DNA from: JBFMFH01 sp964481395
GTDB taxonomy: Bacteria; Acidobacteriota; Vicinamibacteria; Vicinamibacterales; JAKQTR01
Direction: 5' to 3'
Length of the DNA stretch: 64,000 nucleotides
Assembly (NCBI GenBank): GCA_964481395.1
Contig: CAYZYG010000015.1
Coordinates: forward strand, 1 to 64,000
The position numbers were made by a program, and so were the translations under genes. The first letter of the stretch is position 1. Every line of letters begins with the position of its first letter. The notes under the pieces are model-generated. The model searched no databases, was not told where the DNA came from, and saw only the letters and a list, made by a program, of their open reading frames with translations. This document shows, piece after piece, positions 24,832 to 33,255 of the stretch.

Positions 24832-26934
24832 CTACTTGCCGGCGGTCAGCTCTCTGACCAGCGCTTCGGCCCCGTAGAGTTTGCGCAGTCCTTCGATTAC
24901 GGCGGCCGAATGAACGCCGACGGCCCTTGAGCCCTCGGCATCATCGACGTAGAGGTAGCGGTTCGGCAGCTTCTGAAGGTTGCTGTCGAAGTTGATGCCG
25001 ACGATCTCGCCGGCGCGGTTCACGACCGGGCTTCCCGAGTTCCCGCCGATGGTGTCAGCCGTGTAGACGAAGTTGAACGGCGTCGACAGGTCCAACCTGC
25101 TCTTGCCGTCCCGCCAGCGTGCCGGCAGATTGAACGGCGGCTTCTCGTTGAAGCTTGCGGCCCGTTCGTACAGGCCGTGGAAGGTCGTCTTGTACGGCAC
25201 GAGCGTCGTATCCTCCTCGTACCCCAGGACGGTGCCGTACTCCAGACGCAGGTTGAAGTTGGCGTCGGGGTACACGCTCTTGCCGTAGACCGCGAAGCGC
25301 GCGCGGGCAATGCGTTCGCCGGCAGCAGCTTCGACGCTCAGGATGGTCCGCTCCTGCCACGTCCGAAGTTCGCGGATCACCGGCTCCACGCGCCGCGCCA
25401 GCTCCAGCAGCGGATCGGTCGAGGCGCCGATGGCGGCAGGTCCGCTCTCCACGAGCGCGCGCCGGACGGCTGGATCGGCCAGCTTTGTCCCGCCGATCGC
25501 CTCGCGCGCGACGACCGCCGCGGTCCGGCCGCCGAGGGCGGCCTTGATGAACGCGTCATCGGGACCGAGCGCCTTCAATGCGTCATCCAGCCAGCCGGCG
25601 AGCTGCGCTTCCTCCATGTCGAGGTACACCGGCGCCGCTGAGGCGAGCGTGAACTTCACACCGTCGAGGCGCGCGTCCGCGAACTCGGCATAGCGCTGAG
25701 CGCTGGGCTTGGGCACTTCCTCCGCGTAGCGAACCAGCGTGGACGCCAAGTTCGCCAGGCGGATCGGCGTGAACGTCGAGTACGCCAGCCGCTTGGCGTA
25801 GGCTGGCAGCCCTGCGTACGCCGCGGCCACCTCGTCCCACGCTGAGGCGTACCTGGCCTTCCAGTCCGGGTTCGCGGCGACCTTCGCCCGCAGGTCCGCC
25901 TCGTCGCGCTCCTTCCTGGCGAAGATCCGCGGATTCGACAGGCCGTCCTGCTGGCCGATCCCCCGCTTGAGTGAGTTCGACAGGCTCAGACGCGTGGGAG
26001 ACGCACGTCGTGCCTCCTCTGGGCCTCGGGCGGCGTACCGCTCGAGGGCTGCCGCACGCGACTTCCAGACCTCCATCTGGAGGGGGTTGCCGACGTCACG
26101 CTGGTAGGCGAGCTGGGCCACGGTGAGCAGACGCGCTGTCGATCCGGGGTAGCCGGACACGAAGATCAGCTCGCCCTCCGCTGCGCCGGCCTTCGACCAC
26201 GTCAGGTGGCTGGGCGGGCGGGCCGGCTGGTCGTTCTCGTAGGCGCGGAAGAACGTGATGTCGAAATTCCACCGCGGGTACGTGAAGTTGTCGTAGTCGC
26301 CGCCGAAGTACGCAATCTGTTCCTCCGGAGCGAACACGAGGCGGATGTCCGTGTACCGCTTGTTGCGGTAGAGCCAGTACTCGCCTCCGCTGTAAAGCGT
26401 GACCACGTCGCACTTGAGACCCGTTTCGGCCACGCACTCCTGCGTGATGGCCGAGATCTCCGCCTTCCGCTGGTTGTTGGCGTCCTCGTCCGACGCGCCG
26501 GGTTTCACGGCGCCCTGAACCCGCATCGTGACGTCGGCGTACGACATCAGGATGTTGACTTCCAGATCCGGGCACTTCAGTTCCTGGTCCCGCGTCGCCG
26601 CGTAGAAACCGTCGCGGACGAAATTGCGATCGGGTGTCGAGAGCTTCGAGACCTGCCCGCGGCCGACGTGCTGATTCGTGAAGATCAACCCGTCTGGTGA
26701 CACGAAGGATCCCGACCCGCCGTCTCCGAGCCGTGCGGACGCCAGCCGCAGGTGCTCGAGCCACGGATCCGTCAGATCGAACCCGTACTTCTCCTTGATC
26801 AGCGCACGCGGGGGGTTGTCGAACGTCCACATGCCCTCGTCGCCGGTCAGCGCGACGACGGACACGGCGAGTACGCACAGGACGAGGACGACAGATCGGC
26901 GGGAATCGGGAATCGGGAGTCGGGAGTCGAACAT
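24832..26934 (-). CDS. S46 family peptidase (dipeptidyl-peptidase 7/11 type)
   Basis: Periplasmic serine exopeptidase removing dipeptides from peptide N-termini. 700 residues, the usual size. A hydrophobic export signal spans about 13-29. Catalytic triad positions are visible: His in FTNQHVG (about 84), Asp in GGDYDNFTYPRW (about 214), Ser in IGGNSGSPVVN (about 633). The common S46 His motif is TNHHCG, so this one is variant. The ATG at 26934 is chosen, since upstream codons overlap the CARDB gene. Residues 2-12 (FDSRLPIPDSR) come from a heptamer repeat at 26901-26929. Confidence 0.9.
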   Translation of the reverse strand: MFDSRLPIPDSRRSVVLVLCVLAVSVVALTGDEGMWTFDNPPRALIKEKYGFDLTDPWLEHLRLASARLGDGGSGSFVSPDGLIFTNQHVGRGQVSKLSTPDRNFVRDGFYAATRDQELKCPDLEVNILMSYADVTMRVQGAVKPGASDEDANNQRKAEISAITQECVAETGLKCDVVTLYSGGEYWLYRNKRYTDIRLVFAPEEQIAYFGGDYDNFTYPRWNFDITFFRAYENDQPARPPSHLTWSKAGAAEGELIFVSGYPGSTARLLTVAQLAYQRDVGNPLQMEVWKSRAAALERYAARGPEEARRASPTRLSLSNSLKRGIGQQDGLSNPRIFARKERDEADLRAKVAANPDWKARYASAWDEVAAAYAGLPAYAKRLAYSTFTPIRLANLASTLVRYAEEVPKPSAQRYAEFADARLDGVKFTLASAAPVYLDMEEAQLAGWLDDALKALGPDDAFIKAALGGRTAAVVAREAIGGTKLADPAVRRALVESGPAAIGASTDPLLELARRVEPVIRELRTWQERTILSVEAAAGERIARARFAVYGKSVYPDANFNLRLEYGTVLGYEEDTTLVPYKTTFHGLYERAASFNEKPPFNLPARWRDGKSRLDLSTPFNFVYTADTIGGNSGSPVVNRAGEIVGINFDSNLQKLPNRYLYVDDAEGSRAVGVHSAAVIEGLRKLYGAEALVRELTAGK
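26901..26929. repeat. Heptamer array encoding the N-terminus of the S46 peptidase
   Basis: GGGAATC, GGGAATC, GGGAGTC, GGGAGTC: four seven-base units read as the first residues before the signal sequence. Confidence 0.8.
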
Positions 26935-26953
26935 GCGGACGCTCCGAGGACTG

Positions 26954-27424
26954 CTACTTCTTGTCCGGCGCCTCGACGGTGATCTTCGTGGCGACGGTGT
27001 TGTTGTCGATGTACCGCTCTTCGAGGCGGTTGTCGGCATTGGCCTTGGCGATCACGTAGTAGTCACCCGGAGGGACGGCTGCCGGCATCAGGACCAGCGT
27101 CGGATAGGAGCTCTGCTGGCCGGGATCCAGCCTTGGGACCCGGCGGCCCGCAATCACGATGTCGTCGGTGTCAATTCGGTCGTTCCCCGACAGGTAGAAG
27201 TACGTGACGCTCTCGACGGCGAACTCGGACCCGGCGTTCTCGACCTGGTCCAGCACACGAAACTTCTGCCCGGCCTTGACCTTGCCCGGCACGGTGCACG
27301 ACATCTGGACGAGATCGATCGGACTGTTCTTCGACTGTCCGGCCGATCCCACCGCGATTCCGGGTGGAACGACAAGAACGGCCGCAACTCCCGCAGACAC
27401 CACGAGCAACGCACGGGCCCGCAT
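26954..27424 (-). CDS. Exported CARDB-domain protein
   Basis: 156 residues: signal peptide followed by one CARDB-type beta-sandwich (GKVKAGQKFRVLDQVENAGS, SVTYFYLSGN, GQQSSYPTLVLMPAAVPPGD, LEERYIDNNTVATKITV). Such domains are cell-adhesion-like folds found alone or in large exoproteins, and the end DNNTVAT is typical. GGAGG precedes the ATG at 27424. The S46 peptidase gene starts 19 bases after its stop, so the two may be co-transcribed. Confidence 0.8.
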   Translation of the reverse strand: MRARALLVVSAGVAAVLVVPPGIAVGSAGQSKNSPIDLVQMSCTVPGKVKAGQKFRVLDQVENAGSEFAVESVTYFYLSGNDRIDTDDIVIAGRRVPRLDPGQQSSYPTLVLMPAAVPPGDYYVIAKANADNRLEERYIDNNTVATKITVEAPDKK

Positions 27425-27482
27425 AGACACTCCTCCGGTACTCGTGGGTATTCTGCGCCCGCGCCCGCCCGCCATGCAAGAC

Positions 27483-27512
27483 AAAGGGCGCCCTCGGGGG
27501 CGCCCCCTTGTC
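27483..27512 (-). terminator. GC-rich hairpin, possible rho-independent terminator
   Basis: Minus strand AAGGGGGCGCCC, loop CCGA, GGGCGCCCTTTGT. It has a strong stem and a short T run. It lies about 300 bases downstream of the M14 peptidase stop and just ahead of the CARDB gene, so it could separate those transcripts. Confidence 0.55.
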
Positions 27513-27734
27513 CTCTCCGACCGACCTCGGCAGAGCCGCGTCTGCCTTCTGCTGTCTACGACCGACTATCTGCAGGTCGCTTCAATGACCTGTGCGGGTC
27601 CTGTCACCGGACAGCCCACCGCTGCTCAAACCCACAAACATGACCACGGCGGAGGGCCTTCCGCCGCGGCGGGCGCCCGTCCGGTGCCACCCGCGCGGTC
27701 GTGAAACCGCGTCGACAGTCCCCGCCTCTGTTCG

Positions 27735-27800
27735 TGTCTTCCGTCTTCTGTCTTCTGTCTTCTGTCTTCCGTCCTTCGTCTCCTGACTCCTGACTCCTGT
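27735..27800. repeat. GTCTTCT and CTCCTGA heptamer arrays
   Basis: Five GTCTTCY-type units pass into CTCCTGACTCCTGACTCCTG. They end at the stop codon of the M14 peptidase gene. The rest of the 378-base gap (27425-27802) holds a hairpin at 27483 and no recognisable gene. Confidence 0.85.
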
Positions 27801-27802
27801 CC

Positions 27803-30715
27803 CTACCGCCCCGCCCCCAGATCGTTCCAGTTGAGAATCGCGTTGAACCCGAGCGGGTAGGTCCCCTGCGTCTGCGAACGCCAGTACGGCCGGATGGCGA
27901 ACATCACCACGTGGCCCTTGCCGATGGTCGAGTCGATGACCTGCGCACGGCCGGCAAGGTTCTCGCCTCCCACCAGGACGCCGGAGAGCAGCATCTCGTC
28001 GGGGTTGGTCGGGAACCGCAGGATCACGCGCGCGCCCGATCCCGGCGCCATCCCGCCGAAGCCGGCGGCCCCTCGCCCGCCGCCGCGCCCGCCGGCCGTC
28101 TGCTCTGCGGCTTCGGCGGCTCCGCCCTTGTCGGGCTCCCACGGCGACAGGCGCTGCGTGGAGACCGAGTTGGGCGACACGTTCATCCCGACCCCGGGAA
28201 TCTGGGCGCCGCCGCGCCCGCCGCCGCGCCCACCGCCGCCGCCGCCGACGGAGAGCACCGGCGCCTGGCTGAAGTACACGGGCAGCTGCGTCCCTTCGAA
28301 CCCGTACACGATCGGGCTCTTCGCGTCGGCGATGAGGCCGCGCATCACGGACCCGCGGACGAACAGATCCTCGGGGCTTTCCACGTTCACCCCGCTCGTG
28401 AGCTTGTATTCGGGGAACAGCGTGGCGTTCGCGCCCTCCAGGATCAGCAGACCGCCGTCATTGACGAACTGGTACAGGTTCATCAGGCCTTCGAAGCCCA
28501 TCCCGCCGCGGATGTCGTCGGCCTGGTCCAGCACGCCGAGATTCGGCGTGAGTTCGCTCTTCTTGTACGGCACGGGATCGGGTCCGGTCCGCGGGATGCC
28601 GTTCACCACCGACTCGGCGTTGCCGCCGACGTGCGGAAAGACAATGACGTCGTACTTCGACCGGAGGTTGCCCTCTCGCAGCTTGATATCGCCGAAGTAA
28701 GTGTAGGGCACGCCGTAGCGATCGAAGGCCCCGCGCACCCACCCCTCGTTCTGGGTGTTCGACCACGAGTGCACGTAGCCGATCCTCGGCACGTCGAGGT
28801 CGTGGGTCTTCACCGTCGGCGCAGCGGCCCCGGCCCAGGCGGACAGCCCCAGCTCCGTCAACGTCGGCTCGATCTTCGCCCGGTCGGCCCCCGCGACGAT
28901 GAACGCGCCAGCGCGGAACTTGCGCCCGGCGTACTCGAAATCGTCCTCCGCGGCCTGCATCTTCACGTCGGCGTGCTTGAATCGGAACGTGACCAGGTTG
29001 TTGTCGCTCGTGTGGTCGACGACGATGAAGGCGCCCGTGCCCTCGATCCCGCCAGGCGCGGTCACGTCCGCGGTCACCGGCGTCATCGCCTGCTCGAGGA
29101 CGCCCTTGTCGTCGACGGCCGTCAGCTTCACGTTCCGCATGTACTGCATCGTCCAGCCGGTGTCGTCGTACGGCCGCGGGTTCCCCGGCGCGTAGTTCTG
29201 CAGGCTGAAGTACATGTCGGCCATCGTCCGGTAGGGCTGGTCGGCCCGGACGATGAAGTCGCCCGCGGCCACGCTGATCGTGCCGGCCTTGAAGGCGGCG
29301 TTGGCCCGATGGAACTCGAGCCCCTGGCGCCTGAGCGCGTTGATCATGTCGGCGGCGTCGGCCTTCCGGCGCTGGGCGGCCGGGATGACCCAGGCGTACG
29401 GGGCCTGGCTCTTGCCCTTGTCCACGGCGCGCTTGTTCTTGAGCCAGTAGTTCTCGACGAACATCTCGCGGTTCTTCGCCACGTAGCTGAGGGCGAAGAG
29501 CAGCGCGGACTGCTGGATGTTGGTGTTGTTGCGCGGGCCCCACTTGATGACCGGCAGCGGCGGGTTGGCCTTGTACCACTCCCGGGTGGTGGCGTTCGCG
29601 CCCATGCGGAGGTTGGGATTGAGGTCCGGGCCGTAGCTCTGCACCTCGTAGAAGCGCCCGGTGGAGTTCTTCGAGTGGGCGACGAAGAACATGTAGTTCG
29701 GGACCCAGCCGTCGTAGAAGCCGTAGGTCCAGACGCCCGGGACGCCGCGCTTCGTCATCTCCATCACTTCGTTCTTGGCGATCAGCCACCACTCGTCGAT
29801 GGTGATGGCGTCGAGGGCCTCGTTGTAGGGACCCGTGCCGGTCGACGCGTAGAGGTAGTTTGACGCCTCGTGCAGGTCGTGCAGGATCGTCGGGTGCCAC
29901 TCGAGGAAGGTGCGGTTCACGTTCTGCGTGAGCTTCAGCATCTGCCCCATCGCGTCGCGGTTGTTGTCGTGCGCGACGTACTGGCCCCAGTACACGAGCG
30001 GCGGCCGCTGCTTGCCGGTCTTCTTGCCGTAGTAGTAGGTGTCGACGTGCTTTTCCTTGCCGTCGACCTCGAGGACCGGTGTGATGAGCACGATCACGTT
30101 GTTCCGGATGTTCCGGATGAAGGGCGTCTCCTCAACGGCGAGGCGGTAAGGTAGCTCGATGAGCATTTCGGGCCCACCGGTCTCGCCGGAGTGCATGCCT
30201 GCCGTCACCCAGTAGATGGGCTTCGTCGTCTGGATCAGCCGGCGCGCCTGCTCCTCCGTGGTCTTGCGGGGGTCGGTCAGGGCGGCGAGGTTCGCCTTGT
30301 GCGTGTCGAGCGCCTTGATCGTCGCCTCATCGGCCACCGCCAGGAGGACCATGTCGCGCCCTTCCTCGGACTTGCCGATGGTCCAGAACTTGAAGCGCGG
30401 GGAGGCCTTCGCCAGCGCCTCGTAGTAGCGCTGGATGTCCTTGGCGTAGGTCAGCTCGCCGGGCGTGCCGGGGATGCGGCCGAAGAACTTGAGGGGCGAC
30501 GGAATCGTGTCGCTGGCCGGCATGTGATCGACCAGTTCGGTGCTGATGCGCGGGTCCTGCGTGTACTCTTTGATCAGCCTGGTATATTCCTCGTCCAGCT
30601 TCTGTGCCGTCGCCGGCTTGGACGACTGGGCTGGCAGGAACGCCACGGCCAGCACCAGCATGGCGAGCGTGACGAGAGCGATGGTCGGGATGCGACGCGC
30701 GAGCTTCGCGGTCAT
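27803..30715 (-). CDS. Secreted M14 family zinc carboxypeptidase, large
   Basis: 970 residues. Signal peptide (about 10-30), then an M14 domain: zinc ligands in the HSGE motif (about residues 175-178) and the third region near HDLHEASNYLYAS (about 278-284). It removes C-terminal residues or cleaves modified peptides outside the cytoplasm. The long C-terminal part after about residue 500 includes beta-sandwich and GATase-like segments (YDVIVFPHVGG, GGLLILEGANATLF). Two Gly/Arg-rich low-complexity insertions (GGGGGGRGGGRGGAQ and GGRGGGRGAAGFGG) lie near 815-885. A TATAAC box lies near 30763. Confidence 0.9.
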   Translation of the reverse strand: MTAKLARRIPTIALVTLAMLVLAVAFLPAQSSKPATAQKLDEEYTRLIKEYTQDPRISTELVDHMPASDTIPSPLKFFGRIPGTPGELTYAKDIQRYYEALAKASPRFKFWTIGKSEEGRDMVLLAVADEATIKALDTHKANLAALTDPRKTTEEQARRLIQTTKPIYWVTAGMHSGETGGPEMLIELPYRLAVEETPFIRNIRNNVIVLITPVLEVDGKEKHVDTYYYGKKTGKQRPPLVYWGQYVAHDNNRDAMGQMLKLTQNVNRTFLEWHPTILHDLHEASNYLYASTGTGPYNEALDAITIDEWWLIAKNEVMEMTKRGVPGVWTYGFYDGWVPNYMFFVAHSKNSTGRFYEVQSYGPDLNPNLRMGANATTREWYKANPPLPVIKWGPRNNTNIQQSALLFALSYVAKNREMFVENYWLKNKRAVDKGKSQAPYAWVIPAAQRRKADAADMINALRRQGLEFHRANAAFKAGTISVAAGDFIVRADQPYRTMADMYFSLQNYAPGNPRPYDDTGWTMQYMRNVKLTAVDDKGVLEQAMTPVTADVTAPGGIEGTGAFIVVDHTSDNNLVTFRFKHADVKMQAAEDDFEYAGRKFRAGAFIVAGADRAKIEPTLTELGLSAWAGAAAPTVKTHDLDVPRIGYVHSWSNTQNEGWVRGAFDRYGVPYTYFGDIKLREGNLRSKYDVIVFPHVGGNAESVVNGIPRTGPDPVPYKKSELTPNLGVLDQADDIRGGMGFEGLMNLYQFVNDGGLLILEGANATLFPEYKLTSGVNVESPEDLFVRGSVMRGLIADAKSPIVYGFEGTQLPVYFSQAPVLSVGGGGGGRGGGRGGAQIPGVGMNVSPNSVSTQRLSPWEPDKGGAAEAAEQTAGGRGGGRGAAGFGGMAPGSGARVILRFPTNPDEMLLSGVLVGGENLAGRAQVIDSTIGKGHVVMFAIRPYWRSQTQGTYPLGFNAILNWNDLGAGR

Positions 30716-30786
30716 ACGGCGGGTACCTCCTCGAGACTGGCGGGATAACCCCGGCGCGCGCGTTATAGCACAGAACAGGGATCAGG

Positions 30787-30863
30787 CCATAGCAGCCCGT
30801 GGTGCAAGTCTGTCTGCATTCGACCGACGCTGCATCCCGCCTCGCGGCGTGGCTCAACGCTCA
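30787..30863 (-). repeat. Dispersed repeat family C, copy 2
   Basis: Minus strand GAGCGTTGAGCCACGCCGCG, then AGGCGGGATGC and GGCTGCTATGG, parallel to the copy at 23751-23821. The middle part differs. It lies in the 576-base gap 30716-31291, in which I see no gene. Confidence 0.65.
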
Positions 30864-30971
30864 AATATGGGCCAATATTCTCGCGCCTCGCGCCTTGCGA
30901 TCCGGGCGCCGCGCTCCGGGACTAACGCAAGGCATTACGGTTCCGGGGGACTAGGCGATGGGCGACAGGGA

Positions 30972-31010
30972 AGAGCGGGGATCAGGGGCCAGGGACCAGG
31001 GATCGGGTGG
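30972..31010 (+). repeat. Heptamer array, half element
   Basis: AGCGGGGATCAGGGGCCAGG and further seven-base units. The C-rich partner arm is missing. Confidence 0.7.
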
Positions 31011-31065
31011 GCCCATCAGCGCCGGCGCTGCGGGCGATACGTGCCAGCGAGCCGGGGCTGTGCTG

Positions 31066-31240
31066 TCACAGAGCAGTCCCTTGAGCCGAGCCGACGGCGA
31101 CATGTCTGCAAAACGCACCGGGAGGGGGGCGACGCGCGCGGGGCTGGGGGTCCCCGCGCAAGGCAGCAGGGCGATTCCCCCGGGAGGTGCGTTTTGCCGG
31201 CGAGCGCGAGCGGGACTGCGATCGTGACTGCACAGCCTCG
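31066..31240 (+). repeat. Dispersed repeat family A, copy 2
   Basis: Same block order as 2270-2515. Arms AAAACGCACC (31110-31119) and GGTGCGTTTT (31186-31195) pair perfectly. The last three bases of the arm differ from copy 1, yet both copies keep pairing. Confidence 0.75.
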
Positions 31241-31291
31241 GAGGGGAGCGGTCGCCCGGCAGCGGCTGGCACGTGCTAGGCTGGAAGGTCT

Positions 31292-31912
31292 ATGTCGACG
31301 CTCGTGTCCACGCTGAACGCCCCCCGACGCTGGCTCCGCCGGAGCTACGACTGGACCATGCACTGGGCCGACACGCCCCAGAGCCTGGTGGCGCTGCTCG
31401 TCATCGCCTTCGCGGAATCGTCGTTCTTCCCGATCCCGCCCGACGTCCTGCTGATCGCGATTGTCGCCGCCGCGCCCGCGCGCTGGTGGCACGCGGCGGC
31501 GCTGTGCACGGTCGGGTCGGTCACCGGCGCCATGCTGGGCTACGCCATCGGCTACGCCTTCATGGCCACCCTCGGCCAGGGCATCGTCGACTTCTACCAG
31601 GCGCAGAAGTACTGGGACCGCGTCGTCGATCTCTACAACGGGACGTGGGGGATCTGGTTCCTCGCCGGTGCGGCCTTCACCCCCATCCCTTACAAGGTCG
31701 CCACGATCGCCGCCGGGGCCACGCACATGGCGTTCTGGCCCTTCATCCTGGTCTCGATCCTCGGCCGCGGCGCGCGCTTCTTCCTGGTCGCGGCCATCCT
31801 GCGCGTGTTCGGTCCGCCCGTGCGGCGGACGATCGAGAAGCGCTTCGACCTGTTCGCGTTCCTGTTCCTGGTGCTCCTGATCGGCGGGTTCCTCGTTATC
31901 AAGGCGCTGTAG
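31292..31912 (+). CDS. yqaA: YqaA/DedA-type inner-membrane protein
   Basis: 206 residues with about four to five membrane segments. Motifs FAESSFFPIPPDVLLIA and FLAGAAFTPIPYKVATIAAG are the paired re-entrant-loop signatures (with Pro-rich FIPP/PIPY) of the VTT/DedA superfamily; the YqaA branch is short like this. DedA proteins are implicated in lipid flipping and envelope homeostasis. TAGGCT lies 9 bases before the ATG with GGAAGG between. It converges on the M19 peptidase gene, with 7 bases between stops. Confidence 0.85.
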   Translation: MSTLVSTLNAPRRWLRRSYDWTMHWADTPQSLVALLVIAFAESSFFPIPPDVLLIAIVAAAPARWWHAAALCTVGSVTGAMLGYAIGYAFMATLGQGIVDFYQAQKYWDRVVDLYNGTWGIWFLAGAAFTPIPYKVATIAAGATHMAFWPFILVSILGRGARFFLVAAILRVFGPPVRRTIEKRFDLFAFLFLVLLIGGFLVIKAL

Positions 31913-31919
31913 GCGTCCG

Positions 31920-33209
31920 CTACCGCGCCGCCGCCTTCTCCACCTCGCGCCAGACGCGCAGGAGGTTGCCGCCCCAGATCTTCGCGATCTGCTCCTCGGT
32001 GTATCCGCGGCGCACGAGCTCGATGGTGACGTTCGGCGCTTCCGTGTCGTCGTTGAAGCCGGGAATGCCGCCGCCGCCGTCGAAGTCCGTGCCGATGCCG
32101 ACGTGATCGATGCCCGCGATCTTCACCGCGTAATCGATGTGGTCCACGAAGTCCTTGAGCGTCGCGCCCGGATACTTGGCGTCGATCTCCTTCATCCGCT
32201 CCCGGTACTGCTCCATGGCCTTCTGCTGCGCGGCTCGCTGCTCCTCCGTCATGGGCGGGGCCGTGCCTCGTCCCCCGCCGGCACCGGGAGCGCCGCCTCG
32301 TCCGCCGCGCGCCGGCAGACCGAGCTCCTCACGGAGCTTTGCCATGGCCGCGGTTCGCGCGGGATCGGGAGCCTTGAGATAGCTGGCCAGTGCGACGATC
32401 TGAATCACGCCGCCGTTCTTCGCCAGCGCACGCAACTGGTCGTCGGTCAGGTTCCGGTCCGAATCCGCAATCGCCCGGCAGCCGGAGTGTGACGCGATGA
32501 TCGGCGCCCTGGTGATCGCCAGGATGTCCCAGTACGACTTCTCCGCGATGTGCGAGACGTCGATCATCATGCCGAGTCGGTTCATCTCGGTGACGACCTG
32601 CTTGCCGAAGTCCGAGAGGCCGTTGTGCAGGGGCTCCCGGGCGCTGGACGAATCGCCAATCTGGTTGTTGCCGCTGTGCGTCAGCGAGATGTATCGCGCG
32701 CCCAGATCGTAGAACTTCTTGACGTTGGCGAGATCCATCCCGACCGGGTAGCCGTTCTCGACGCCCGTCATGATGATCCGCTTGCCGGTCTTGACGAAAC
32801 GCTCGACCTCGTCCGGCGACGTGGCGAAGACGCTCCGATCCGGATACATCTGCTGCGTCAGCCGCTTCAGCGCCTCGAATTTCTCCAGCGCCTGCCCGTG
32901 CGCCCGCGCAAATCCCGCCTCGTCGAGCGGCCCCTGCCCCACGTACACGGCCAGGAACGCGCCGTCGAGCTTGCCCTTCTCCATCTTGGTGAGGTCGCAC
33001 TTCAGCGGCGAGTCCGGCGCGCCCGGATCGAGAGACGGCGTCGCGTAGTTCGCCCCCGCAATGTCCACGTGCGTGTCGAGCGTGATGATCCGTTCGTGGA
33101 TGGCCATCGCCTTTGCCACGATCGGGTCGGTCGCCGGCGCCTGCTGGGCCGACGAGGGCAAGGATCCCAGCGCCAGCGCGGCGCACAGGATGACGAGTCT
33201 CTGCTGCAT
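31920..33209 (-). CDS. Secreted membrane dipeptidase, M19 family
   Basis: Zinc dipeptidase of the renal dipeptidase family; 429 residues with a signal peptide (cleavage near SSAQ). Zinc ligands: THVD (His47, Asp49), the bridging Glu in TGVENGYPVG, His in DVSHIAEKS and ASHSGCRA, and the late HVGIGTDFDGG. A Gly/Arg-rich insertion (ARGGRGGAPGAGGGRG) interrupts the C-terminal third. The ATG at 33209 is chosen because the signal peptide starts there; TAGAAT lies about 27 bases upstream. It would finish the breakdown of dipeptides released by the S46 enzyme. Confidence 0.93.
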   Translation of the reverse strand: MQQRLVILCAALALGSLPSSAQQAPATDPIVAKAMAIHERIITLDTHVDIAGANYATPSLDPGAPDSPLKCDLTKMEKGKLDGAFLAVYVGQGPLDEAGFARAHGQALEKFEALKRLTQQMYPDRSVFATSPDEVERFVKTGKRIIMTGVENGYPVGMDLANVKKFYDLGARYISLTHSGNNQIGDSSSAREPLHNGLSDFGKQVVTEMNRLGMMIDVSHIAEKSYWDILAITRAPIIASHSGCRAIADSDRNLTDDQLRALAKNGGVIQIVALASYLKAPDPARTAAMAKLREELGLPARGGRGGAPGAGGGRGTAPPMTEEQRAAQQKAMEQYRERMKEIDAKYPGATLKDFVDHIDYAVKIAGIDHVGIGTDFDGGGGIPGFNDDTEAPNVTIELVRRGYTEEQIAKIWGGNLLRVWREVEKAAAR

Positions 33210-33255
33210 ATCCTGCGTCTCCCGGGGGCGTCGCATTCTACCGCGGATTCCGCGC

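Noticed and set aside
2270..31240. Family A copies as insertion sequences
   Set aside because: No transposase gene and no target-site duplications that I can see; kept as repeats of unknown type.
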